Assembly: GCA_027422505.1 (NCBI GenBank)
Contig: JAPQWV010001638.1
Span: 1 to 64,000 of the forward strand
Direction: 5' to 3'
Source: Craterostigma plantagineum
Lineage: Eukaryota; Streptophyta; Magnoliopsida; Lamiales; Linderniaceae
DNA length: 64,000 bases
The notes under the pieces are model-generated. The model did not search any database, was not told the origin of the DNA, and saw nothing but the letters and a program-made list of their open reading frames with translations. Of this stretch, positions 23,269 to 34,500 are shown one piece after another. The translations under genes and the position numbers were made by a program. Each line of letters opens with the position of its first letter. Within the stretch, counting starts at the first letter, position 1.

Positions 23269-24069
23269 TGTTACCCTCGGATCTTATGGCCTCCGGGGCA
23301 AAATTAACCGACCCGCCCCCACTAACGTAGCCACCTTACCTGAAGAACTACCCCGACCCTCTGCGTGGTCTTGGGCGGCTGGACTGAACCCCAGGAAAGA
23401 GGCCCCAAACTTAGTAGGGGTCGGCCCATACCAGGGCACCCCAAAAACCCTAGAAAATCCCCGGGACCTCAGGAAAAATTGCCCGATGACATTTGTTACC
23501 GGAGCGCCCGACAGGATCACTTCTGGCCAGGGGGATGTAGACTCCTCGGGGTTTCCTCCCAATTCCCGAGCTAGATGCATATCCCTGGGAATTCGACGTC
23601 CCAGGTTGGAAACCGCCACGATCCTCCCTTGGTGGTGCTAGCAAAACGTGCGGAGAGTAACCGTCGAGGGTTGGGCAAGAGGAAGTGCTATCATGGGGTA
23701 TAGGGAAACTCAGGTCCGGGAGACGTGGGAGGTGGGTAAAATCGCCTGGAAACTGCCTAGGGCAAAGACCCTATAAATACTACAAGCCCTGCTCGAAACA
23801 GGTATCGAATCTCACGTATCCACACCGTTACTCTGCTGATTTTACTACTCACAAGACACCCTTTATCACTTTTATACACCATTTTTCATATCACTTCTAC
23901 TCTGCTTTATGCCCGGAACATGGAAATTACCCTCTTGACTTAGGCAAGAGGGCGAACTACCCCCACCCCTACCCTGTATTCCTATACTCAGGCAGACTCC
24001 GCGTCGAAGTTAAGGTGGGAAAAGCTCGTCGGTCGTTTAGCGCGGTAGATCCATTTTTCGGCAGCATCA
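23269..24069. mobile_element. solo LTR, GC-rich, probably Gypsy
   Basis: 801 bp starting TGTTACCCTCGG and ending GGCAGCATCA, between perfect 5-bp duplications CTTAT (23264-23268 and 24070-24074). It holds a TATA box in CCCTATAAATAC near 23770. There is no primer-binding site, polypurine tract or coding region, so it is the product of recombination between two LTRs. The base composition is clearly richer in G+C than the surrounding GTAC element. Assignment to Gypsy is a guess from composition and length. Confidence 0.85.
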
Positions 24070-25230
24070 CTTATTATATGAAACATCGTATCGAACTACA
24101 TCACGGATCGAGCAACATAGACAAAACAGACGAAAAAGTATGCACTACTACAAGAAAAGGATTCACATTGCATGTACAATTTTTTACAGAATTGAAAAAC
24201 CATTTACATTGACTTGTAGTACCTATTGTACATATTGTGTGGTACCATTTTGTTATGATCATCGTAATTAATATAAATATATTGTGGTACCATTTTAATG
24301 TCGTTCAAGTATCCAATGTAGATTAGATTTAGTGTTATTTTAAAATAAATAAAAACCATATCAACAAACATATTGTGGTACCATTTTAATGTCGTTCAAG
24401 TATCCAATGCAGATTTGATTTAGTGTCATTTTAAATAAATAAAAAACCATATCAACGAACAAATTATGCAGTACATATATCATATCAATTTGTATTTACA
24501 TTATGTACCAAAATCGTACATATACCGTACCAATATATACAACCATATGGTACTAAATACCAGTAATGCATACATTGAGCCAATCATGGAGAACTGCTAT
24601 ATCATATGATTTCAAATTGATTGTGCAAATCATATTATAGCATTAAAGCCTCGGTGGATGATACAAAAGCATCCACTATATTACATCAAACAAATCGACA
24701 AGCAAGAATCTTTAAATCAGACAAATAAAAAAATCGATTGAAAAATTGACTGATTGTTTGGGATATAAAATCTCTAGGTTCGACAATTTCGCCCTCATAA
24801 ATGCTTAATATGTGCATAAATTCCCTTAAGCAATATTATTTGAGTCGGTTTTTTTTCTAGGATATGATTGAATATTACAAACAAAAATTTCTACCCACAA
24901 GATTAAAGATTCTGACAAACATTGTGTATTTTGGATTTTGGGTTTGGCCGATCACTGGTAATATTGAGCAAGAGAGATTGAGTGGATTTATTCAATGAAC
25001 AGAAGAGGTCTGGTTCGATGCATTGTATTGCAGGTTTTCTCTATTGTTTAATGTGTAATGAAAAATATGTAGGTAAAGTTGTAATATAAGGTAATGTCAG
25101 GGGTGCTATAGTCAAGTGGGTATCTTATAGCAAAACACTTTTCAACTGGGTACTGGACAATAAAAAATGTCTGGCCGGGTACTGGGAAGCAACTTTTTTA
25201 TACGCCTAGGTATTTAAGTCCACATCTCCG

Positions 25231-26087
25231 AAGAATAATATCACCTTATAATATTTTTTTCTCATGTCCGCTAATTTCCTACAAGTTCCGGCTAGTACCA
25301 ATAAAAGATAAGCCCATACAAAAAACCCAATGCCAATAAACCCTAATTAATGTAGTTTTTTGCTGCGCAGCCTTATCGTCGTCCCTTTCCCATATCATCT
25401 TCATTCACCTAGAAAAAAAAACCGAGAAGTATGGAAAATTACGGACGGCCGCCACGACCGAGTTAACGCCGCTGCAACCGATAACTCGGCCGCTCCGAAC
25501 CGCAGCGGCCGATATCTCGCCGCGACGCCCGATACCTTGCCGCGACAAACCCGTCACCGTTCTAACCCGTCTCTATGGCGCGGAGGATGCAGAGTCCGTT
25601 CCGGCGCGGCCGATGTCGCGCCGATACGGCGAACCGTCATTGCTCAAAAGCACGCTAATCGTATGGTTTACAACACTTGTCGTACAACCTCCTTAGCTGG
25701 ACTTCCTCAATATAACTCTCACAGCTATATTCCGTTAACTAAGCTCCTAGTATCCTCTAGACAGCTTTTTACCATCTCTTTCAACAGCTTTTTACAGTCC
25801 CGTTTAGATATTACTTACTAACATTTCCGGTTAAGTGCAGTAATAACAACACATATTTCTTAGTCGCTTAGAGAACTTTGTGATTTGAAAGGTTGAGTTA
25901 ATTTTCTCGTTCTTGTTCAAAGTCGGTGAAGTACTTGCTTCGGCTTGCGTCCCTCCTATTTATAAGGCCCGTTGTGAGATATCTCTTCATGTATCGGACA
26001 AAGCATTAATTACCTTTACCCAAAATGAGTCAGTCCGGTCTTTTAGCCAGTCACATTATCTCTGTGCTTTATTCCTTATTCAGATTG
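25231..26087. other. right end of the composite insertion and flank, no gene assigned
   Basis: Includes a GC-rich part at 25440-25636 ending in GGCGAACCGT, the inverse of the start of the insertion at 9543. Similarity to copy B resumes with AGCACGCTAATCGTA at 25649. An open frame from 25360 to 25821 is arginine-rich, shows no domain and overlaps this junction; I do not regard it as a gene. Confidence 0.4.
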
Positions 26088-26380
26088 GCTTGAGGCCATC
26101 TCCAATGGCTCTTGAAACCAAGCGTTAGACACCATGAATGAAGTTGGAGGAGCTCCAATCGCACTCCAAAAGCCACTCTAAACATGGAGGAGTGAACAGT
26201 GTTTCGCTATTTAAAGCTCACACTGTTCACCCTCTATCCTTTTTTTGTTTTCAATTTCATTCATAATTTAGGTAATTTAGGTTTTTTATCCTCTGCTCTG
26301 TTAATGTCGATGGTGAAGCTAAAAATGAGGAGAAGAGAGAGAAGATCGATGAGAAAGGGGATGAAGACGTGGTTGTGGCT

Positions 26381-27045
26381 AGGGTTGAAAATGAATTGAA
26401 TCGAGTCGAATACCACAATATTCTATTCGTATTCGGATGTCGGATGACAATCGAATCCGAATACGAATATTCGAATAATTAGTCGAATCATAAAATCGAT
26501 TCTTATTCGTATTCGGATATATTCGAATCGAATATTCGAATACTTGAATATGGATTATATTTGAGTATTATCTTTACATTTAATAAAAATAATTATTATA
26601 CTTAAAGATATATTTTAAAATATAATTGTAATATTATGTATTGGCACCCCCTTTGAGGGTAAAAAAACCTTAGAAATTGTACAATTTCTTAAAATTTTGT
26701 TCTCCATGAATAATAAGTTTTAATTTATTACATTATATTTCATGAATGCAGTTATTCAAAGGAAATTAATAACACATTAATTTTGTAATTTATGGTGGAA
26801 GTTAATTCTACACTTTACAATTAGAAATAAAAAAACTTCTAAATTTATAAATATTATTCTTAGATTTATTTTAAAAAATCTTTCATACCATAAATATTTA
26901 ATATTAAAATTTGTAATTATATAAAACTATTCAAATCGAATAATTCGACTAATACTCGAATATCGTGATTTCATATTCTAGATATTCGAATTCGAATCGA
27001 ATCGCGAATCGAAGCAAAGAATTTTGATTCGTTTGCAAACCCTAG
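26381..27045. mobile_element. non-autonomous hAT-like element rich in TTCGAA
   Basis: 665 bp between perfect 8-bp duplications TTGTGGCT (26373-26380 and 27046-27053), the length typical of hAT elements. The ends are inverted: AGGGTTGAAAATGAAT on the left and AGGGTTTGCAAACGAATC read inward from the right. Both subterminal regions are packed with ATTCGAAT/ATTCGTATTCG motifs (26400-26560 and 26930-27010). The middle is AT-rich and non-coding. Confidence 0.85.
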
Positions 27046-27252
27046 TTGTGGCTTTGTAAAAAAAAAGTAATTTTGAAGAATTTTAATTTTTAATATGAAA
27101 TTATTAATAAATGAATTAATTCTACATTTTATGTTGTCAAAGTTAATAACAATAGTTACATAAAGAATTTCAAAATTTCCTAAAATAACATATAACACAT
27201 AAATGTAAATATTTGAATAAAATAAATAACTGAAGCATGAATATATTTTTGG

Positions 27253-27610
27253 GCAATCTACAGAAATATAAACATTTTTATACGAACTTGGTCAGTACCC
27301 TGTCAATATTTTTTAAAATGTAGGTACCTATTAGAATAATTTTTTTGCACATTGTAAGGTACGTCATAATACACATTTAGGTACCATATAGAAACGTATT
27401 GTGGTACATAATACAGTGAGAAAATGATACATCATATAACACATTAAGGTACCATATAGAAACGTATATGGGTACCACATAAATGCTTGATGTGGTACAT
27501 AATACACTATAAAAAGGTACGTCAAGACTGGAAAAATGGTGCACCCAGTCAAACGGAAACTTATATAAAAAATTTCTGACAGAGGTACTGACCACAATGT
27601 TTTAAATGTT
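27253..27610 (+). mobile_element. fragment of a GTAC-repeat MULE-like element (copy 5)
   Basis: Starts GGCAATCTACAGAAATATAA, close to the left end of copy 1 (GGCAATCTACACATAAATA), and continues with GTAGGTACCTATTAG and several units of the form AGGTACCATATAGAAACGTA and GTGGTACATAATACA. The rest of the element is missing. Confidence 0.6.
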
Positions 27611-27724
27611 TTATTCACCAATTTTTTCAAATGTAATGATGTACATGTACATGAATACAGTGATGTAGGATATAATATAGTGGTCTTCATTGATTTATGC
27701 AATTATATGCTCTATTTACACCTC

Positions 27725-29190
27725 TTTGCACTTTATAGGACCTTAGGACGGCTATCGAGCGAAAATGAGTGAAAAAAGAGCAAAAACGAGGCAAAACGGA
27801 TCAAGTATGAAGATGCCAGTGAAACGTCACGGCCGTGACACCCTATGCACGAGGCCGTGACGAATGTGCGAAAGCAAGGTTTCATATAGTCACGGCCGTG
27901 ACACCTTGTGTCACTTGCCGTGACGCAAAGTAGCAGCAACATCAAAAAATTCATATATCCCAATTCAGACCTTGGATTGAGAATCCTTGTCAGAATCAAT
28001 ATTGGCGAGTCTTGTATCTATGATTAAAATTGTAGGTCAACAGACATCGTTTACCTCTTGATCTGCGTGAAATAAGGAACTGCCGCAAACCTGCCGAACG
28101 CGTCACGGCCGTGAATGTGCTGTCCTAGGCCGTGAAGCACGGCAGTGAGCTCATCTCGTGCCCCGACAGTGTCACGGCCGTGAAGGACCATGTCCCAGGC
28201 CGTGAAGGTGTCGAATTTCACTATAAAAGCCCAATTTCGATTCAAAAAGAGGGGAACTCCTTTCGTAACTCAACCCTAATATATCAGAGACGAAAGGGAG
28301 CCGTCAAGGACAGAGAAATACCCCCTGAAGCGCAAGAGATGGATTAACAACACTTTCACGCCGAATTGAACAAGGAAATAGAATCTTCCCCCGATACCAT
28401 CCCAGATCAATCAGAAGGGAAGATTATTAGTCCTCTGCCCTTATTCTCTATTTCTTTCGTTGCTTTTCGTTGGTTATGAGTAGCTAAATTCCCTCTTTGT
28501 TTGGGAGTAGATGAACGCTAGGTTGATTCGTGCTTGAGACATATATTTATCGTGACTCGTGTATCCTGACTATTTATCTATCTATCAAAGTGTTTCTTCG
28601 CTTTAATATGTCTATGTGTTAAAGTGAATATGTGGAAAATCGTTTAGGGCAACAGCTAGACAACGATTAGGCCATTCGTAGATGATAGGACTTGAGTATA
28701 GGACGTGAGCAAATACTCGATCATCGGCGTTAGTAATTGTCGAATCTCAGATCCCCACGAGCGGGTAGGAAATTCGTGAGTGGGTAGGAAATTACTGCGA
28801 TCTAGTCAAGAATCACGTAGGAGAAATATTTTAGTGTCTTAGACGATAGTACCTAGCGGGATTCGAATCTCGAGCACATTATTCTTATCTGAAAACAATC
28901 TTATGAGTTTTAGTCGTGTTCTCTTACTTTCTCTTTGCTTTAAGATTGGTTTTTTTAGGTTAGTTCGCAGTATAAACAATTTGCGCAATTTATTTAGGCT
29001 AGATATCGAGTCGATAGGTTATTACTAGTAAACAAGTTTATTCCTTGTGTTCGATACTCGTTTACTCACCTTACTTCACTACAAACGATAGGTCCACAAC
29101 CTATCGCATAGTAACTACGTATTCGTTTTATTTATCACTTGCCGCACTTGCACTTTACATTAGTACACCGAGTGTCGATCAAATATACTA
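27725..29190. repeat. LTR-like block with TCACGGCCGTGA palindromes
   Basis: The part from 28450 to 29190 reads like the end of a Gypsy LTR (TTGTGTTCGATACTCGTTTAC). The left part has four perfect 12-bp palindromes TCACGGCCGTGA (near 27818, 27892, 28101, 28171), each followed 20-30 bp later by a half site GGCCGTGA or GCCGTGAC. No coding region, primer-binding site or target duplication was located, so both limits are approximate. Confidence 0.5.
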
Positions 29191-30240
29191 AATAAATTTG
29201 AATAATTGTCATCGAATTTATAGGTTACGATTTAATGTGTGTTATAAAAAATTATACGATTATTTTATTTAAGTATAAAATAATTATTAGAAATAGTTTT
29301 TTCAAATTGAATGTAGTACAATTATAATGATTATAATATACATTAGTATAGAATTTAATGAGAATATTTCGTATAGAGTAAAATATAGAGGAGATGGTTG
29401 GAGATTAGTGATACTGTTCAAACTTTTATATGGAGACTTTGTACTTTAGCAACGATATATATAGAGAAATGGTTGGAGATGGTCTGACTAGTGGCTCCAG
29501 CTAGCAGCCTTGTATTAAATGAGTGTCAGAAATTCTTCATATTGTCGCGCTTGAATATTTTTGAATCTGTCCAGCGTGGCACTTCTAGTATCGATGCAGT
29601 CCATCCGGTATGCAAGTTTCTGGATCCAGTTTCATCTCGTGTTGGCGCTCTGCTAACCTTTCTGGTTTCTGTCTGACGAGATGAAGAGTGAGTATTTTTA
29701 TAAAGTTGAAAGAAATATAGTGAAAATATTAGCAATTCATTTAATTCATGGTGCACCGAGAAAGGGTAACCTGCCAAGGAAATCGTGAAAATTTTGAAAT
29801 AGGAGAGTGGTTTTTAGTTATTACAGATGTACAATATTTCATAATATGTTGATGCGCCTATAATTTAGTAAATTGTCAAAAGAGATAAATTACTAAAGCC
29901 ATTTTACAAAAGAGAGTTGATTTACGGAAAAAGTATTCAAAGCTTCCAATTTCCACGAAAGTGAATTAAATCACTTCAAGACAAAGTTGAGTTTGTCTCT
30001 CTCATGCGCTATTGACAAACAAAAAATTCTAATATTAGAAACTATATTGCTAGCGATGATTTATTTGATAAATTAAAACTGGGTTTTGAGGGGTGAATCT
30101 ACCGATTTCTGATAAATTAAAATTCAAATACAGCACACGGATCGCATAATAATATCCTTTAGGACCAACTCCATTATGGAAAAATGTCCAATGCAAGTGT
30201 GAAAAGTAAGATTATTATAGGTCAACTGTGTCATACTACA

Positions 30241-31385
30241 CTGTGTGGGGGAAGGGCCACCGAAAGGTTGAATTTGGACCCATGATAATTTTATCGAGAT
30301 AGTATAAAGGCGAAACACTCATAGAGAACACCACGTGGTCCGACCAATACAACCTCAACCTTCATACGGAGAATTAAGTTCGTGTTTAAACCCAAAACTA
30401 GGGGCGGATCCAGGAATGTTTGATCGGGGGGCCGTAGTATAAAATGTGTATATTACGTGGGTAATAAAGTTTCATTTGCTATTTATTGCAAAAGTCGTTG
30501 GTGAAAACCAATATATATATTCGAGATTTTTTAAGGCAACATTTATTTTTTTACTTTCTGTGTTTTTTACTTAAAAGGTGATTGTGTTAATTTTTCAAGG
30601 CTAATTATATTATAATTTGGATATAAATTTTTATAACTGACATTTATACGATAAGTTCATAATAAAAAATTTTAATTGAAACATAATTTTTACAATGATA
30701 GTCATTGATGGATTCAGAATAAACTAAAAAAAGACGAATAATATTTAATCTATATATAAGAAATGTAATTAATATACCCCCATGACAAACATCGAAATTA
30801 TGTCTATATGAGATTTATTTTTTATTATTATCAAATCATGTGGTTAAATAATTAGAATTTTATCTAGCAGTAGCAGTATAGAGGTAAAAAAATAAGAAAA
30901 GTAGAAGGATAATTAAAATATATAAGTATTAATATTAAATTATGTTTGCTTCGGTTAAAAACACCTAAAAATATGAAAAACTAACAAGAGTAAAAAAACA
31001 CTAAAAATAAATTAAAAATCCCTTCAAACCACAACGCTTGCATCGTTTATTAAAAACACAAAACAAAACTAAAAGAATAAAAATTTGATAATATCTATAA
31101 CCGAAAGAAATATTGGCGAAGGCCCATGCCAGATTTTTTATTAGAAGGATTTAATGTCTTCTTAAAGAGGACAAGAGGTAAAATGTGACTCCATTTAGCT
31201 ATACGTAACATTCTCATCATTTCATAACATGGCATGAATCCTATAGATTTTCTATATCCTGCATCAAAATTTATATTACAAACTTCTTGGGCAATCATTG
31301 AAAATGTTTATTTATGATAGTGAAACACGGCTCTTGCTTTTTCCGTGTAGAGCATATTTCCTTCACTTTCCCCAATAAAAAGTAG
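30241..31385. mobile_element. insertion inside duplication copy B, degenerate transposon
   Basis: This block has no counterpart in copy A. It includes TAGGGGCGGATCCAGGAATG near 30400, a sequence I recognise from ends of plant hAT-like elements. A minus-strand frame at 31095-31298 looks protein-like but carries no motif I know. The opposite end was not found. Confidence 0.35.
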
Positions 31386-31550
31386 TCTAGTGCTTTCAGC
31401 CCATACCTGTGAAAAGTAGTTCCATTGTCTTAACAATCTCAATACTCAGAGGAAGAAGCACAAGTTATCTCTTGAATTGAATAACTACGTCATTCTCTGA
31501 CAGGAAAATAAATAGTAAAGAACAGGTAGAAAAAGAGTGGGTCTAATACG

Positions 31551-34500
31551 ATGATGATGCAAGAGTGTTATTTGAAAAGATGGAAGGCAGTAATCTTGAT
31601 TGTTCTTATCTCAACAACAGCACTATCATCATCAGGTATTAATTAGTTTTATCAATTTCTCATTTTATATTAACATTTGAAATCTTAATGGGATTCAACA
31701 CTTAAATACCTACATCAATAAAAATAAGACAGATCAGTCCCTAGTCAGCTCCATTTTTAATCTAGGTACCTAGTTGAATTTTATTTTACTGATAGGTACC
31801 TAACTGACGGATTTACCCCTGCTAAAACAACTTTATTACATCTTTTACCTTTTTCTCATTCACGTTCGTTCATTCCTAAACAAAGAAAGTTCTCACTCTC
31901 CCAAATCCAAATCGCAGATTTAATCCCAGAAATCGAGCCGTGTTCGTTGTTGCTTCAGATTCAACGTCGTCTGTCCACTCGTTCGTCGTGGTTTCCCCTT
32001 CTGAAATCGGTAGGTAAGTCATTCGCAGTAATACCGTACGTCGTCGCATTTCGTCGCAGTATTCCGTCCTCAATAGGCTTGCATCTAGTTTGATTTTGCC
32101 ATTATTAGTTGGGTTTAAGCATTTTCAGTTAATGTTCGTAACAATGGCTGCGTGTTTTTGGAATAACATCGATTTGTTGTTCGATTAGGGGTTTTTTGTG
32201 CTTGTATTTTCGGATGGGTGAATTAACTGTTGCCGATTTGGGTTTTTTTGGAATGGGTTGATTTTGATTTGTTCTAATGAGGTCAATTTGTTTTGGTACT
32301 ACATTATCACTGCATTTGGTACCCTCTGTTTGGGCAAAGTGGTACCCTTGCGTGAATAAATTGGTACTGCTTGTTAACTGGTTTTTTCAAATGAGGTCAA
32401 TTTTTTGGTACTACATAATCACTGCATTTGGTACTCTCAGTTTGGGCAAATTGATACCCCTTGTTGAATAAAATGGTACTGCTTGTTAACTGATTTTGGT
32501 AACCTCTGTTTGGTACATAATTAATTTGTTTTGGTACTACATTATCACTACTTTTGGTACCTCTGTTTGGGCAAATTGGTACCCCTTGTGTGAATAAAAT
32601 GGTACTTCTTTTTGACAGTAGATTTTTTGCAGAAGCCTCCGCGGAACAGATCTGAGCCGTCTTCAAGGTTCCATCCTGTGCTGTTTGATCTACCATAAGT
32701 AATTTGGAGGGTAGGATGACCCCAGATAAAAAAGAAGCTATAAGAAGGTCTCCGTTTCACTTTTTGTAGATATGCTTAAGATGTCACATTCGTTTGCTCG
32801 AATTGTGGCATTGATAAAGCGTTATAGTGTATCGTACTTCTATGGCTGCTTGCATTTTACGTGACGAGCACAATTGTATGCTTGATCTGTTTGGTTAAGT
32901 TACTTGAATATGATGTGAGACCGTTTGGAGACTTTGTTTATGTAGGTTAACTTCTTTTGAGTTTGGGATGAGACCGTTCTGAGACTGTTGGATTTTGTTC
33001 ATGACTCAGTATTGTTCGCTTGTTGTGTAGTTCTGTAAATTTGTACGTCTATTATGCAGTACCATAGGTTTTTATATTGTCGTACCTTTTCTTTTACACA
33101 CAGAGTACCATAATATGCAGCTTAATCGTACCATTAGGTACAAATATACAGTACCAAAATAGAAGATATGAAGAACCTTGTCTTCTATATTACCGTACCA
33201 CGTCTTTTACACACGGAGTACCAAAATATGCAGCTTAATCGTATCATTATGTACATATATGGTGTACTATAAACAGAAGATATGAAGTACCTAGTCTTTG
33301 ATATTACTGTACTAGAACTTTTACACAGTACTTAATATGCAGGTTAATAGTACCACTGGGTATATATATATCGTACCATAAACATAATATATGAAGTACC
33401 TTGTCTGTTGTACCATTATGTTGATATATGGCGTACCATAAACAGAAGATATAGAGTACCTTGCCTTTTATATTACCGTACCATATCGCTTACATATAGC
33501 GTACCCTAAGTGCAGGTTAACCGTACCAATACGTAAATATATACCGTACCTTATATATCGCACATGAAGTACCTTATCTGTTGTACAGTAAGGTACTTTG
33601 TGATTTACAGAAGGTACCTTAACAATTACCTATATAGTACCATAACGTGCAGGTTTATCGTATCTATAATTGCATATATACAGTACCAAATTATGAAAGT
33701 ATATCGTACCATTTGTTATACGATAAAAAAAATACATTCCTAATCGAATCGCGGTGTCATGCGTGATTTTGACAATACCTAACAATATCGGAATAAAAAA
33801 ATGTGAAAGCCTAATGCACCGAATTCGCAGATGTAGCACTCACCACATTATTCAAATTATGTTGTAGATGTTCTTGCTTGTATCCTTATACTATAATGAA
33901 TCATGGTATTCTAAGATTTACTTCACGCGTGCGGGGCGTAATGCACCGAATTTGATCTGAAATGTAGTTAATACTATATATTATGGTCTACGGTGGTTCG
34001 AGATGAAAACGTAATTCGATCGACCTCGAAAACTACTAACCCTAGTATGACGTATCATATATATAAGGGACAACGTACCTTAAATATCTTTGTAGGGGTA
34101 CCTATCGTTTTGTTTAAAGCGTACCAACGCAGCCACGGTTGCAGTACCCAAAATTACATATGACATGAAACATTTTATTAAACCCAACTGACATGTCAGA
34201 TGAGCTGTCTTTTATTATTTAAAACCTCGGATGTCAGAATCTGTCCAAACATGACATAGAAAATGTCAGAAATCTGTCCACTCATGACTGAAAACGTCAG
34301 AAAAGTATGCAATCATTACTGAAAAAAGTCAGAAATTGTCTAATCCTCTATCCACATCAACACATGCTGAAATGCTTCGTTTCTGACGGAATATAGCCAA
34401 GTCTTAAATTCAAAGTTTTACTTTAATTTATACGGTACCTACTTCTGAAAGGATACAGTACCATATGTCGTACACTTAGAGTACCTATATTACCTATATT

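Larger units (their letters stand above)
14935..25230 (+). mobile_element. GTAC-repeat MULE-like element, copy 3, enlarged by nested insertions
   Basis: The left end (AATCTGTAATTAAATAACC, then CAGTACCTAG) and the right end (inward: GGACTTAAATACCTAGG, then repeated CAGTACCC) resemble the ends of copies 1 and 2. The flanks give an 8-of-9 match for a target duplication, AAGAATAAG at 14926-14934 against AAGAATAAT at 25231-25239. Scattered GTAC motifs occur at 21590-21730, 22310-22640, 23000-23240 and 24220-24550, weaker and more mixed in orientation than in copies 1 and 2, so this is a more diverged member. It is split by a Copia element (15409-20675) and a solo LTR (23269-24069). Copy 1 lies only 105 bp to its left. 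Confidence 0.7.
26088..29497. mobile_element. DNA transposon or large MITE with CCATCTCCAA ends, host to nested elements
   Basis: The left end carries GAGGCCATCTCCAATGG and the right end TTGGAGATGGTCTGA, an inverted pair. Further in, CTCCAA motifs and a GTGAACAGTG / CACTGTTCAC inverted pair (26191-26231) occur. Ends of the type GGCCATCTCCAA are common on plant MITEs of the Harbinger and hAT groups. No clear target duplication was found. The interior is occupied by a hAT-like element, a GTAC element fragment and an LTR-like block. The outline is tentative. Confidence 0.4.

Noticed and set aside
23261..23641. Overlapping GC-rich frames on both strands
   Set aside because: They fall in the solo LTR 23269-24069, have no domain and owe their length to GC-rich composition.
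25360..25821. 153-codon arginine-rich frame
   Set aside because: Crosses the junction of the composite insertion, has no recognisable motif and no support from either side.
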